Source: Agromyces allii (GTDB taxonomy: Bacteria; Actinomycetota; Actinomycetes; Actinomycetales; Microbacteriaceae). From it: a stretch of DNA of 64,000 nucleotides. A model generated the notes under the pieces. The model did not search any database, was not told the DNA's origin, and was given only the letters and a program-made list of their open reading frames with translations. Position 1 is the first letter of the stretch. Each line of letters opens with the position of its first letter. Of the stretch, positions 8,678-18,351 are shown piece by piece. Location: positions 372,001 through 436,000 of the forward strand of contig NZ_WBIN01000002.1 of assembly GCF_009749385.1 (NCBI RefSeq), read 5' to 3'. Made by a program: the position numbers and the translations under genes.

Positions 8678-10102
8678 ATGTTCAGTGATTCCTCTGAAGT
8701 GCTCAAGTTCATCAAGGAGACGGATGTCAAGTTCCTCGACATCCGCTTCACCGACCTCCCGGGTGTGCAGCAGCACTTCAACATCCCGGCGTCGACTGTC
8801 GACGAGGAGTTCTTCACGGTCGGCCAGCTCTTCGACGGCTCCTCGATTCGCGGCTTCGCGAACATCCACGAGTCCGACATGCAGCTCATCCCCGATGTGA
8901 CCACCGCGTACGTCGACCAGTTCCGCACCGCGCGCACCCTGGTGATGATCTTCGACATCTACAACCCGCGCAACGGCGAGATCTACTCGAAGGACCCGCG
9001 TCAGGTCGCCAAGAAGGCCGAGAAGTACCTCGCGTCGACCGGCATCGCCGACACCGCGTTCTTCGCCCCCGAGGCCGAGTTCTACATCTTCGACGACGTG
9101 CGCTACGAGGTCAACCAGCACTCGAGCTTCTACTCGGTCGACTCCGACGAGGGCGCCTGGAACTCCGGTCGCACCGAAGAGGGCGGCAACCTCGCCAACA
9201 AGACCCCGTACAAGGGCGGCTACTTCCCGGTCAGCCCGGTCGACAAGACGGCCGACCTGCGCGACGACATCACCCTGAACCTCATCGAGGCCGGTTTCAT
9301 CCTCGAGCGCTCGCACCACGAGGTGGGCACGGGCGGCCAGCAGGAGATCAACTACCGCTTCGACACCATGGTGCACGCGGCCGACGACATCCTGAAGTTC
9401 AAGTACATCGTCAAGAACACGTCCGAGCAGTGGGGCAAGTCCGCCACGTTCATGCCGAAGCCGCTCTTCGGCGACAACGGTTCGGGCATGCACACGCACC
9501 AGTCGCTGTGGAGCGAGGGCAAGCCCCTGTTCTACGACGAGGCCGGCTACGGCGGCCTCTCCGACCTGGCGCGCTGGTACATCGGCGGCCTCCTCAAGCA
9601 CGCTCCGGCCGTGCTCGCCTTCACGAACCCGACGGTGAACTCGTACCACCGCCTGGTTCCGGGCTTCGAGGCTCCCGTCAACCTGGTCTACTCGGCGGGC
9701 AACCGCTCGGCGGCCATCCGCATCCCGATCACGGGCACGAACCCCAAGGCCAAGCGCATCGAGTTCCGCGCTCCGGATGCCTCGGGCAACCCGTACCTCG
9801 CGTTCGCCGCGCAGCTCATGGCCGGCCTCGACGGCATCAAGAACCGCATCGAGCCGCACGAGCCGGTCGACAAGGACCTCTACGAGCTCCCGCCCGAGGA
9901 GGCCAAGACGATCCCGCAGGTTCCGGGTTCGCTCGACGCCGTGCTCGACGCGCTCGAGGCCGACCACGACTTCCTCCTCGAGGGCGGCGTGTTCACCAAG
10001 GAGCTCATCGAGACCTGGATCGACTACAAGCGCGAGAAGGAGCTGAAGCCCCTGGCTCAGCGCCCGCACCCGTTCGAGTTCGAGCTCTACTACGGCGTCT
10101 AG
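8678..10102 (+). CDS. glnA: Glutamine synthetase type I (adenylylation-controlled)
   Basis: Condenses glutamate and ammonia with ATP to glutamine, the entry point of nitrogen assimilation. The 474-residue GSI-beta subunit has FDGSSIRGF, the [10 protein letters not shown] nucleotide/metal loop, and the adenylylation tyrosine Y402 in [10 protein letters not shown], the target of GlnE encoded on the opposite strand. The ATG at 8678 follows GGAG at 10 bases and gives the family's normal N-terminus, so the open frame upstream is not coding. A GlnR-type operator lies upstream and a strong terminator downstream, making it a monocistronic, nitrogen-regulated gene. Confidence 0.97.
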   Translation: MFSDSSEVLKFIKETDVKFLDIRFTDLPGVQQHFNIPASTVDEEFFTVGQLFDGSSIRGFANIHESDMQLIPDVTTAYVDQFRTARTLVMIFDIYNPRNGEIYSKDPRQVAKKAEKYLASTGIADTAFFAPEAEFYIFDDVRYEVNQHSSFYSVDSDEGAWNSGRTEEGGNLANKTPYKGGYFPVSPVDKTADLRDDITLNLIEAGFILERSHHEVGTGGQQEINYRFDTMVHAADDILKFKYIVKNTSEQWGKSATFMPKPLFGDNGSGMHTHQSLWSEGKPLFYDEAGYGGLSDLARWYIGGLLKHAPAVLAFTNPTVNSYHRLVPGFEAPVNLVYSAGNRSAAIRIPITGTNPKAKRIEFRAPDASGNPYLAFAAQLMAGLDGIKNRIEPHEPVDKDLYELPPEEAKTIPQVPGSLDAVLDALEADHDFLLEGGVFTKELIETWIDYKREKELKPLAQRPHPFEFELYYGV

Positions 10103-10178
10103 TGAAGAACGCACTCTGACCGGAAGTTTCTGCGAACCCCCCTCCCCCTGGTCCGCAGATAGTCCGTAGGAGTCGACG

Positions 10179-10217
10179 CAGAGAACCCCCGCCAGGTCGC
10201 CCGGCGGGGGTTCTCTG
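10179..10217. terminator. Strong bidirectional terminator between glnA and glnE
   Basis: A perfect 15-bp stem (10179-10193 CAGAGAACCCCCGCC; 10203-10217 GGCGGGGGTTCTCTG) with a 9-base loop. It lies between two convergent genes. Confidence 0.9.
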
Positions 10218-10224
10218 TGTCTCC

Positions 10225-10275
10225 AGGCCGTCGTCGTGTCGCCGAGGCCGTCGTCGTGTCGCCGAGGCCGTCGTC
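10225..10275. repeat. Two and a half tandem 20-bp repeats
   Basis: The unit AGGCCGTCGTCGTGTCGCCG occurs at 10225-10244 and 10245-10264, with a partial third copy to 10275. It is non-coding, between the glnA terminator and the end of glnE. It was probably made by slippage; no function is evident. Confidence 0.8.
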
Positions 10276-10351
10276 CGCGACCCATCCCGAGGGCGAGACT
10301 CTTCGAACGGGTCGCGTGCGACGCATCGCCGACGCGGAAGCGGCCGCGACC

Positions 10352-13300
10352 TCAGCCGGTCGTCGGCTCGCGGCGCGGCTCGAGGCCGTAGAAGCCGCGC
10401 TCGAAGACCGCGCGCGCCCGGCGCGTGACCGCGAGGTAGTCGCTCTCGAGCTGCGAGGCCGATCCGGGCGGGTAGCCCATGATGCGCGAGACGCCCTCGA
10501 GCTGCGACCGCTCGACGGGCAGCACGTCGCTCGTGCGTTCGAGCCACAGGGTGAGCGCCGAACGGGCGCGGGAGGCGAAGACCCATGCGCTCCGGAGCGT
10601 CTCGGCATCGGATGCGGTGACGAGGTCGTGCTCGACCGCCGCGTCGAGCGCGTCGAGCGTCGACGTGGTGCGCAGGGCCGGCACGGCCGCCGCATGCTCG
10701 AGCTGGACGAGCTGGACGAACCATTCGACGTCGCTGAGCGAGCCTCGGCCGAGCTTCAGGTGCCGGGTGGGGTCTGCGCCCTGCGGCAACCGTTCGTTCT
10801 CGACGCGCGCCTTGATGCGCTTGACCTCGCGGATGTCGCGTTCGGAGATCTGCTCGGGGTAGCGGACGGTGTCGGCGAGTTCCGTGAAGTCCTCGAGCAG
10901 CGCCGTGTCGCCCGTGATGCCGCGCGCGCGGAGCAGCGCCTGCGCCTCCCAGGTGAGCGACCAGCGCGCGTAGTAGGCGCGATACGCATCGAGCGACCGG
11001 GCCACGACGCCGTTGCGACCCTCGGGGCGCAAGTCGGCGTCGAGCTCGAACGGCAGTCGGGCGTCTTCGCTGAGCCGCACGAGTTCGGCGACGATGCGGA
11101 GTGCCTGCGAATGCGCGGCGTCGGGTTCGGCATCCGTCGCCCGATAGACGTAGATGATGTCGGCGTCGCTGCTGATGCCAAGCTCGCGACCGCCGAACCG
11201 GCCCATGGCGATCACGGCGAACTCGATGCCGTCGGGGTTCGCGCCGCGGATCGTGCCGACGAGCGCCGCGATGTGGTTCTCGGTGACGTCGCTCAACGCC
11301 CAGCCGAGCTCCTGGACCGTGCAGACGTCGAGGATCGCCGCCAGCGCGAGCCGCAGCACCTCGCGTCGGCGGATGGCCCGGAGGATCTTCGCCGCGACCG
11401 CCGGATCGGCGTGACGTTGCAGGACTGCACCCGACTCCTCGCGGAGCGCCTCGAGCGAGCGCGGCCGGAGCTCGTCGAGGTCTTCGAGCCACGCCACGGC
11501 CTCGGGGCTGCGTTCGAGCATCTTCGCCGCGTAGCGCGAGCCCGAGAGCACCCTCGTGAGGTTGAGCGCGGCGTCGGAGGAGTCGCGGAGCAGGCCGAGA
11601 TACCAGTGCGTGGTGCCGAGCGTGTCGCTGAGGCGCCGGAACGAGAGCAGCCCGAAGTCGGGGTCTGCGCCGTCGGCGAACCACGAGATGAGCACCGGCA
11701 TGAGGTTGCGCTGGATCTGCGCGCGCCGCGAGACGCCCGAGGTGAGGGCGCCGATGTGCGCGAGCGCTCCGCGGGGATCGCGGAACCCGATCGCCGCGAG
11801 CCGCGCCTCGGCGCGTTCGCTCGTGAGCTCGAGCCCGGATGCCGGTAGCGCCGCGACGGCCGACAGCAGGGGACGGTAGAAGAGCCGCTCGTGCAGTCCG
11901 CGCACCCGCTGCCGGGTCGCCTGCCACACCTCGCCGAGACGGGCGGCGTCGGGCGCGAGGCCGGAGGCGCGCGCGAGTCGGCGGAGACCGGCGTCGTCGC
12001 GCGGCATGAGGTGCGTGCGGCGCAGCCGTTCGAGCTGCAGGCGGTGCTCGAGCACGCGGAGCAGGCGGTAGTCGCGCGAGAACTCCGCGGCCTCCTCTCG
12101 CCCCACGTAGCCGTTGTCGGCGAGGGCCTCGAGGGCGGGCAGCGTGCCGCCCTGGTGGATCGCCGCATCCGATGCGCCGTGCACGAGCTGCAGGAGCTGC
12201 ACGGTGAACTCGATGTCGCGGAGGCCGCCCGGGCCGAGCTTCAACTGCACGCCGACCTCGTCGGCGGGGATGTGCTCGGTGACGCGCTCGCGCATGCGCT
12301 GCACGGACTCGACGAAGCCCTCGCGACTGGAGCTCGTCCAGACCTTGGGCGCGACGCCGGCCGCGTATCGCGCGCCGAGCTCGGCGTCGCCGGCGAGGGG
12401 CCGCGCCTTCAGGAGCGCCTGGAACTCCCAGCTCTTGGCCCACCGGTCGTAGTACTGCAGGTGGGAGTCGAGGGTGCGCACGAGTGCGCCGTCTTTTCCT
12501 TCGGGGCGCAGGTTCGGGTCGACCTCCCACAGGGGCGGCTCGACGCCGGGCTCGGCGATGGCGCGCATGGTGAGCATCGCCAGCCGGGTCGTGATGTCGA
12601 GGGCGCGCGCGGTGGAGACGACCTCCTCGTCGGCGGACTCGCCCACGAAGATCACGTCGACGTCGCTGACGTAGTTGAGCTCGCGGGCGCCCGCCTTGCC
12701 CATGCCGATGATGGCGAGTCGGGATGCCGCGACCTCGGCCTCGGGGTACAGCCCGGGTGCGGCGGGGGCGCCTTCGGCGCGCGAGCTGAACCTGCGGGCG
12801 ATCTCGAGCGCGCCGTCGAGCGTGGCGCCCGCGAGGTCGGCGAGGCCGGCCGCGACCGTCTCGACGGCTTCGACGGCGTCGACCCGGGTGAGGTCGAAGA
12901 CCGCGACGCGCGCGAGCAGGCTGCGGTAGCGCACGCGCAGCGCCGAGGCGACGCGCTCGAACGAGACCGACGGGTGCGCCGAGGCTCCCTCGACCGCCGC
13001 GAGCAGCAGTGCGCGGGCCTCGTCGGTCGAGAACGGCGGCCCGGGCACCTCCTGCAGCAGCGCCAGCTCCGACGGATGCCGCAGCAGGAAGTCGGCGAAC
13101 CCGCGCGACGCCCCGACCAGCCGCGCGAACCGCTCGGCCGATGCCGCCGGCGCGAGCACGGCCGCGATCTCGTCGGGCGCGCGCGCATGCAGCCGCTCGG
13201 CGGCGACCAGGGCCTCGTCGGGGTCGGCGGCGTTCGCGAACGCGACGAGCAGGTGCTCCTCGTCGAGTCCGGTCAGCGTCGCGAGCGACTCGAGCCGTGC

Positions 13301-13369
13301 CGCGGCCGCGGAGAGGTCGTCGAAACCGGCACGCGCAAGACGACCGAGGGTTGGTGCTTGGCGTGACAT
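10352..13369 (-). CDS. glnE: Glutamine synthetase adenylyltransferase/deadenylylase
   Basis: Adds and removes AMP on the regulatory tyrosine of GlnA according to nitrogen status. The 1005-residue protein has the expected duplicated nucleotidyltransferase plan: an N-terminal half with GMGKAGARELNYVSDVDVIF and a C-terminal half with AMGRFGGRELGISSDADIIY, each with the metal-binding DxD-type pair and each followed by a helical PII-uridylyltransferase-like domain. It starts 10 bases after the glnA2 stop on the same strand, so glnA2-glnE is an operon. It converges with its substrate gene glnA across a shared terminator. Confidence 0.97.
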   Translation of the reverse strand: MSRQAPTLGRLARAGFDDLSAAAARLESLATLTGLDEEHLLVAFANAADPDEALVAAERLHARAPDEIAAVLAPAASAERFARLVGASRGFADFLLRHPSELALLQEVPGPPFSTDEARALLLAAVEGASAHPSVSFERVASALRVRYRSLLARVAVFDLTRVDAVEAVETVAAGLADLAGATLDGALEIARRFSSRAEGAPAAPGLYPEAEVAASRLAIIGMGKAGARELNYVSDVDVIFVGESADEEVVSTARALDITTRLAMLTMRAIAEPGVEPPLWEVDPNLRPEGKDGALVRTLDSHLQYYDRWAKSWEFQALLKARPLAGDAELGARYAAGVAPKVWTSSSREGFVESVQRMRERVTEHIPADEVGVQLKLGPGGLRDIEFTVQLLQLVHGASDAAIHQGGTLPALEALADNGYVGREEAAEFSRDYRLLRVLEHRLQLERLRRTHLMPRDDAGLRRLARASGLAPDAARLGEVWQATRQRVRGLHERLFYRPLLSAVAALPASGLELTSERAEARLAAIGFRDPRGALAHIGALTSGVSRRAQIQRNLMPVLISWFADGADPDFGLLSFRRLSDTLGTTHWYLGLLRDSSDAALNLTRVLSGSRYAAKMLERSPEAVAWLEDLDELRPRSLEALREESGAVLQRHADPAVAAKILRAIRRREVLRLALAAILDVCTVQELGWALSDVTENHIAALVGTIRGANPDGIEFAVIAMGRFGGRELGISSDADIIYVYRATDAEPDAAHSQALRIVAELVRLSEDARLPFELDADLRPEGRNGVVARSLDAYRAYYARWSLTWEAQALLRARGITGDTALLEDFTELADTVRYPEQISERDIREVKRIKARVENERLPQGADPTRHLKLGRGSLSDVEWFVQLVQLEHAAAVPALRTTSTLDALDAAVEHDLVTASDAETLRSAWVFASRARSALTLWLERTSDVLPVERSQLEGVSRIMGYPPGSASQLESDYLAVTRRARAVFERGFYGLEPRREPTTG

Positions 13370-13379
13370 CCGGAGCGCG

Positions 13380-14717
13380 TCAGAGGATCTCGAGGTTGCG
13401 GCGCAGCTCGAACGGCGTGACCTGCGAACGGTAGTCGCGCCACTCGGAGCGCTTGTTCGCGAGCACGTAGTTGAAGACCTGCTCGCCCAGCGTCTCGGCG
13501 ACGAGCTCGGACTCCTCCATGTACTCGATCGCGTGGTCGAGGCTCGCGGGCAGCGGGTTGTAGCCGAGCGCGCGGCGCTCGCTGTCGGTGAGCGCCCAGA
13601 CGTCGTCTTCGGCCTCGGCCGGCAGCTCGTAGCCCTCTTCGATGCCCTTCATGCCGGCTGCGAGCAGCAGCGAGAAGGCGAGGTACGGGTTCGCCGCAGA
13701 GTCGATGGCACGGTACTCGACCCGCGCGCTCTGGCCCTTGTTGGGCTTGTAGAGCGGCACGCGCACGAGTGCCGAGCGGTTGTTGTGGCCCCAGCAGATG
13801 AAGCTGGGGGCCTCGTCGCCGCCCCAGAGGCGCTTGTACGAGTTCACGAACTGGTTCGTGACGGCCGAGATCTCGTTCGCGTGGCGCAGGAGGCCCGCGA
13901 TGAAGTGTCGGCCGATCTTCGAGAGCTGGTACTGCGAGCCCGCCTCGTAGAAGGCGTTCGCATCGCCCTCGAACAGCGAGAGGTGCGTGTGCATGCCGCT
14001 GCCCGGGAACTGCGAGAACGGCTTCGGCATGAACGTCGCGTAGACGCCCTGCTCGATCGCGACCTCCTTGATGACCGTGCGGAAGGTCATGATGTTGTCC
14101 GCCGTGGTGAGCGCATCGGCGTAGCGGAGGTCGATCTCGTTCTGGCCGGGGCCCGCCTCGTGGTGGCTGAACTCGACCGAGATGCCGAGGTCTTCGAGCA
14201 TGCGGACCGAACGGCGGCGGAAGTCGTGCGCGGTGCCGCCCGGCACGTTGTCGAAGTACCCGGCGGAGTCGACCGGCTCGGGGCCTGCCTCGCCGAACTT
14301 CGACGACTTCAGCAGGTAGAACTCGATCTCGGGGTGCGTGTAGAACGTGAAGCCGCGATCGGCGGCGCGCGCGAGCGTGCGCTTGAGCACGTTGCGCGGG
14401 TCGGAGACCGCCGGCTCGCCGTCGGGCGTCGTGATGTCGCAGAACATGCGCGCCGTCGGATCGATGTCGCCCCGCCACGGGAGCGTCTGGAACGTCGTGG
14501 GATCGGGGTACGCCAGCAGGTCGGACTCGTACGTGCGGCTGAGCCCCTCGATGGCCGAGCCGTCGAAGCCGATGCCCTCGGTGAACGCGCCCTCGACCTC
14601 GGCCGGGGCGATGGCCACCGACTTGAGGGTGCCGACGACGTCGGTGAACCAGAGCCTGACGAACTTGACCCCCCGCTCTTCGATCGTCCGAAGAACGAAG
14701 TCACGCTGCTTGTCCAT
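13380..14717 (-). CDS. glnA2: Glutamine synthetase family protein GlnA2
   Basis: A 445-residue GSI-alpha-type glutamine synthetase, the second copy typical of Actinobacteria. It has GFDGSAIEG, the PGSGMHTHLS loop and NPYLAFSLLLAAG, but lacks the NLYDLPPEE-type adenylylation tyrosine (the site reads GYELPAEAED). It is therefore probably not modified by GlnE despite sharing its operon. Some GlnA2-like proteins are gamma-glutamylpolyamine synthetases, so the true substrate is open. The ATG at 14717 (MDKQRDF) was chosen over the GTG two codons upstream because AGAGAGGG is well spaced for it and MDKQ is the usual N-terminus. Confidence 0.93.
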   Translation of the reverse strand: MDKQRDFVLRTIEERGVKFVRLWFTDVVGTLKSVAIAPAEVEGAFTEGIGFDGSAIEGLSRTYESDLLAYPDPTTFQTLPWRGDIDPTARMFCDITTPDGEPAVSDPRNVLKRTLARAADRGFTFYTHPEIEFYLLKSSKFGEAGPEPVDSAGYFDNVPGGTAHDFRRRSVRMLEDLGISVEFSHHEAGPGQNEIDLRYADALTTADNIMTFRTVIKEVAIEQGVYATFMPKPFSQFPGSGMHTHLSLFEGDANAFYEAGSQYQLSKIGRHFIAGLLRHANEISAVTNQFVNSYKRLWGGDEAPSFICWGHNNRSALVRVPLYKPNKGQSARVEYRAIDSAANPYLAFSLLLAAGMKGIEEGYELPAEAEDDVWALTDSERRALGYNPLPASLDHAIEYMEESELVAETLGEQVFNYVLANKRSEWRDYRSQVTPFELRRNLEIL

Positions 14718-14804
14718 CCACACCCTCTCTCGCTCCTCTCAGGGTAGCGGTAAGCGGGCGCTCGGCGGGGCCTTCGCCGCTGGCGCGTGTGCGAGACTGC
14801 CATC

Positions 14805-15740
14805 ATGTCCGAGCAGCCCGCCTCCCCCGCATCCGCTGACGCGCAGAACACCGGCGCACCGAGCCCCGCCCCGGCGAACGCCGGGCAGGCAGAGCCGGTG
14901 ACCGAGACCACGCCCTACGGCGGCGGCGCGGCGCCCGGCGGCCCGAAGCGCGTGCGCACCCGGCACTTCCAGAACGCCAAGCGCGACGGCATCAAGATCA
15001 CGGGCCTCACGAGCTACGACCAGCTCACGGCGCGCATCTTCGACGAGGCCGGCATCGACTTCCTGCTCGTCGGCGACTCGTCGGGCAACAACGTCTTCGG
15101 CTACGAGACGACACTCCCGGTCACGGTCGACGAGCTCATCCCGCTGACCCGCGCGGTCGCAGGCGCGGTGAAGCGCGCCTTCGTCATCGCCGACATGCCG
15201 TTCGGTTCCTACGAGGTCGGCGCCGAAGAGGCGCTGCACACCGCGATCCGCTTCATGAAGGAGACGGGCGCGCACGCGGTCAAGCTCGAGGGCGGCGTGC
15301 GCAGCGCCGAGCAGATCCGTCGCGTCGTGCAGGCCGGAATCCCGGTCATGGCGCACATCGGCTACACGCCGCAGAGCGAGCACGGGCTCGGCGGGCACAT
15401 CATCCAGGGCCGCGGCGAGGGCGTGCAGCAGTTGCTCGCCGACGCCGAGGCGGTTCAGGATGCCGGTGCGTTCGCCGTCGTGCTCGAGATGGTGCCCTCC
15501 GATGCGGCGCGCCAGGTGACCGAGCGACTCGACATCCCGACCATCAGCGTCGGCGCCGGCCCGCACACCGACGGGCAGCTGCTCGTCTGGACCGACTGGG
15601 CGGGCCTCACGGTCGGCCGCGTGCCGAAGTTCGTGCGGCAGTACGCCGACCTCGCGGGCATCCTCGGCAAGGCGGCCGTCGAATGGCGCACCGACGTCGC
15701 GAGCGGCGAGTACCCCAGCGCCGAGCACAGCTACGAGTGA
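14805..15740 (+). CDS. panB: 3-Methyl-2-oxobutanoate hydroxymethyltransferase
   Basis: First committed step of pantothenate (vitamin B5 and CoA) synthesis: it transfers a hydroxymethyl group from methylene-tetrahydrofolate to 2-oxoisovalerate. A Pro/Ala-rich N-terminal tail of about 50 residues precedes the TIM barrel. The barrel shows FLLVGDSSGNNVFGYETTLP (metal-binding Asp), DMPFGSYE, VKLEGG and HIGYTPQS. The tail is longer than in E. coli PanB but usual in actinobacteria. ATG at 14805 was chosen because an upstream GTG adds only MCETAI without a ribosome-binding site. It diverges from glnA2 across about 90 bases. Confidence 0.95.
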   Translation: MSEQPASPASADAQNTGAPSPAPANAGQAEPVTETTPYGGGAAPGGPKRVRTRHFQNAKRDGIKITGLTSYDQLTARIFDEAGIDFLLVGDSSGNNVFGYETTLPVTVDELIPLTRAVAGAVKRAFVIADMPFGSYEVGAEEALHTAIRFMKETGAHAVKLEGGVRSAEQIRRVVQAGIPVMAHIGYTPQSEHGLGGHIIQGRGEGVQQLLADAEAVQDAGAFAVVLEMVPSDAARQVTERLDIPTISVGAGPHTDGQLLVWTDWAGLTVGRVPKFVRQYADLAGILGKAAVEWRTDVASGEYPSAEHSYE

Positions 15741-15761
15741 GCGGCGCCGTCTGAACGGCCC

Positions 15762-15777
15762 CGCCGGCCCCCCGGCG
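15762..15777. terminator. Small GC hairpin between panB and the SPOR-like gene
   Basis: CGCCGG and CCGGCG pair over 6 bp around four C residues, between two convergent genes. It is a weak candidate with no U-tract. Confidence 0.35.
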
Positions 15778-15784
15778 TCGCAGC

Positions 15785-15970
15785 TCAGTCGTCGGCGGCG
15801 TCTTCTTCGGCCCACTTCGCGCTGTTCGCGCGGAGCTTCTCGAGCGCGTGCTCGGCCTCTTCGCGCGTGTCGAAGGGGCCAGCCCGATCGACCGACTGCG
15901 AGACGAAGCCCTGCTCGACGGCGCCCGTCTTGAGGTTGTACCAGAAGCGGTGTTCGATGTCCTCGGCCAT
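15785..15970 (-). CDS. Small SPOR-domain-like protein
   Basis: A 61-residue acidic soluble protein beginning with an aromatic stretch (HRFWYNLKTGAVEQG) followed by GPFDTREEAEHALEKLRAN. This is the beta-hairpin and GpF-x-s-r-e-eA-x-xxl pattern of a minimal SPOR/sporulation-related repeat. Short proteins of this form are widespread in Actinobacteria next to map and panB; their function is unknown. Translation begins only 11 bases from the divergent map ATG, and the -10 elements of the two genes overlap each other's start codons. Confidence 0.8.
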   Translation of the reverse strand: MAEDIEHRFWYNLKTGAVEQGFVSQSVDRAGPFDTREEAEHALEKLRANSAKWAEEDAADD

Positions 15971-15982
15971 AGGCTGATCCTA
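15970..15982. promoter_or_regulatory. Divergent overlapping -10 elements of two leaderless genes
   Basis: TAGGCT (15970-15975, plus) precedes the map ATG by six bases. TAGGAT (15982-15977, minus) precedes the SPOR-like ATG by six bases. The T of one start codon's complement begins each -10 box, so the entire intergenic region is the 11 bases 15971-15981. Confidence 0.65.
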
Positions 15983-16845
15983 TGCCGAAGGATGCCGCTG
16001 GCCACCTGATTCCCGGACGACTCTCGCCCCTGCGCCAGGTTCCGTCGTCGATCGCGCGCCCCGAGTACGTCGGGCGCGCGGCGCCCGCGCAGAACACCGG
16101 CGGCGACCGGTACTCCCCCGAGGAGGTCGAGAAGATCCGCGCCGCGGGGCGCATCGCGGCCCGCGCCATCGAGGCTGCGGCGGCCGCGATCCGGCCGGGT
16201 GTCACGACCGACGAGCTCGACCGCATCGCGCACGAGTTCGTGGTCGGCCACGGCGCGTATCCGTCGACCCTCGGCTACCGGGGCTACCCGAAGTCCTCGT
16301 GCACCTCGGTCAACGAGGTCATCTGCCACGGCATCCCCGACGACACCGTGCTCGCCGACGGCGATCTCGTGAACATCGACGTCACGGCGTACCTCGACGG
16401 GTACCACGGCGACCTCAACCACACCTTCCTGGTGGGCGAGGCGAGCGACGAGGCGACGCAGCTCGTCGAGCGCACGCGCGAGGCGCTCGCCCGCGGCATC
16501 CGCGCCGTCGCCCCCGGTCGGCAGGTGAACGTGATCGGCCGAGCCATCGAGGCGTACGCGAAGCGGTTCGGCTACGGCGTCGTGCGCGACTACACCGGCC
16601 ACGGCGTCGGCCGGGCGTTCCACACGGGGCTCATCATCCCGCACTACGACGCGCCCCAGTACGACACCGTGATCGAACCGGGCATGGTGTTCACCATCGA
16701 GCCCATGCTCACGCTCGGTTCGATCGAGTGGGACGTCTGGGCCGACGACTGGACCGTCGTGACGAGCGACCGTTCGCTCACCGCCCAGTTCGAGCACACG
16801 CTCGTCGTGACCGAACGCGGCGCCGAGGTGCTCACGCTGCCGTGA
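15982..16845 (+). CDS. map: Methionine aminopeptidase, type I
   Basis: Removes the initiator methionine from nascent proteins at the ribosome. The 287-residue protein has the pita-bread metal ligands D133 and D144 ([14 protein letters not shown]), H207 (TGHGVG), E240 (TIEPM) and E271 (QFEHT), plus H116. The N-terminal extension of about 40 residues contains SPLRQVP, the proline-rich segment seen in actinobacterial MetAP1c enzymes. It is leaderless: TAGGCT lies six bases before the ATG and there is no room for a ribosome-binding site because the divergent SPOR-like gene starts 11 bases away. Confidence 0.96.
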   Translation: MPKDAAGHLIPGRLSPLRQVPSSIARPEYVGRAAPAQNTGGDRYSPEEVEKIRAAGRIAARAIEAAAAAIRPGVTTDELDRIAHEFVVGHGAYPSTLGYRGYPKSSCTSVNEVICHGIPDDTVLADGDLVNIDVTAYLDGYHGDLNHTFLVGEASDEATQLVERTREALARGIRAVAPGRQVNVIGRAIEAYAKRFGYGVVRDYTGHGVGRAFHTGLIIPHYDAPQYDTVIEPGMVFTIEPMLTLGSIEWDVWADDWTVVTSDRSLTAQFEHTLVVTERGAEVLTLP

Positions 16846-16889
16846 CCCGCGGCGACTCGCCGTGACGCCTCCTCGCAGGAAAGCCGCGA

Positions 16890-16895
16890 TAGTGT
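16890..16895 (+). promoter_or_regulatory. -10 element of a leaderless ppgK promoter
   Basis: TAGTGT ends six bases before the ppgK ATG, and no ribosome-binding site lies between. AGGAAA at 16877-16882 is too far upstream to serve translation well. Confidence 0.5.
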
Positions 16896-16901
16896 GGCCG
16901 C

Positions 16902-17657
16902 ATGGCGACTCAGCACGCGATCGGGATCGACATCGGCGGAACGGGCATCAAGGGGGCGGTCGTCGACCTGTCCACCGGTGCACTCGTCACCGAACGACGC
17001 AAGGTGCTCACGCCGGACGGCGGTGAACCCGACGCGATCATCGCCTCGTCGACCGAGCTGCTCGAGCAGATCGGCGACGAGTTCGACATCGAGGGCCTGC
17101 CCCTCGGCGTGTGCTTCCCCGCGATCGTGAAGCGCGGGCACACCCTCTCGGCCGCGAACGTGTCGAAGAAGTGGATCGGGCTGCCCGCCGAGGAGCTCTT
17201 CGAGAAGGCGCTCGGCCGCGACATCCACTTCATCAACGATGCGGATGCCGCCGGCGTCGCCGAACTGCGGTACGGCGCGGCGAAGGACGTCGACGGGCTC
17301 GTCATCCTGACGACGCTCGGCACGGGCATCGGCTCGGCGCTGATCTACGACGGCGTGCTCATTCCGAACTCCGAGCTCGGCCACCTCGAGATCGACGACG
17401 ACGACGCCGAGCACCGCGCCGCCTACTCGGCGATGGAGCGCGAGGACCTCGACTGGAAGCACTGGGCGAAGCGCCTGCAGCGCTACTACTCGCACGTCGA
17501 GTTCATCTTCTCGCCCGACCTGTTCGTGGTCGGCGGCGGCGTGTCGAAGCACCAGGAGCAGTTCCTTCCCCTGCTCGACCTGAAGACCCCGATCGTGCCG
17601 GCCGTGCACCGCAACAACGCGGGCATCATCGGCGCGGCGGCACTCGCGCTCGGCTGA
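16902..17657 (+). CDS. ppgK: Polyphosphate glucokinase
   Basis: Phosphorylates glucose using polyphosphate (and often ATP), a characteristic actinobacterial glucokinase of the ROK superfamily. The 251-residue protein has the phosphate loop IGIDIGGTGIKGAVVD, the catalytic Asp in HFINDADAAG, LGTGIGSALI, and the PpgK-type ending FVVGGGVSKHQ. It lacks the zinc-binding Cys motif of repressor-type ROK proteins, as expected. It lies 56 bases after map on the same strand and has its own likely promoter. Confidence 0.94.
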   Translation: MATQHAIGIDIGGTGIKGAVVDLSTGALVTERRKVLTPDGGEPDAIIASSTELLEQIGDEFDIEGLPLGVCFPAIVKRGHTLSAANVSKKWIGLPAEELFEKALGRDIHFINDADAAGVAELRYGAAKDVDGLVILTTLGTGIGSALIYDGVLIPNSELGHLEIDDDDAEHRAAYSAMEREDLDWKHWAKRLQRYYSHVEFIFSPDLFVVGGGVSKHQEQFLPLLDLKTPIVPAVHRNNAGIIGAAALALG

Positions 17658-17739
17658 ATCGCCCCGACACGCGTCGACCCGATCGCGGTACGGTGGCCGG
17701 ACGGCCGCGATGGTCGCGCCGTGGCGGAGGTGGAACGAC

Positions 17740-17856
17740 ATGAGCAACAAGACGCCCGAAGAGGAGAAGATCCGCGAGGAGCGCGAGCGGCGCGAGCAGC
17801 AGCGCGAACGCGAGGAGCGCCAAGAGGAGTCGCGCCTCGACGACGAGGATCGCTGA
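17740..17856 (+). CDS. Small, very charged coiled-coil peptide
   Basis: A 38-residue open frame with GGAGG at 17725-17729, ten bases before its ATG. After MSNKTPEEEKIREE it is almost wholly Glu, Arg and Gln, so a single long charged helix is expected. It lies between ppgK and the 3' end of rnpB. Good ribosome-binding site and helical composition favour translation, but I recognise no family and it could be spurious. Confidence 0.45.
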   Translation: MSNKTPEEEKIREERERREQQREREERQEESRLDDEDR

Positions 17857-17857
17857 C

Positions 17858-17872
17858 CGTCGGATCCCGACG
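17858..17872 (-). terminator. Short hairpin after rnpB
   Basis: CGTCGG, three-base loop, CCGACG, located 9 bases beyond the 3' end of the RNase P RNA. A small candidate rnpB terminator. Confidence 0.35.
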
Positions 17873-17880
17873 ATCGAGGT

Positions 17881-18262
<382 letters not shown>

Positions 18263-18351
18263 ACGCCAAGCGTACAGGCCGCGGCTGGACGGGAACGCCG
18301 CGTGCGCTCCGGGAGACCGGTGCGCACGCGGCGGGATGCGTCAGGGGCCGG

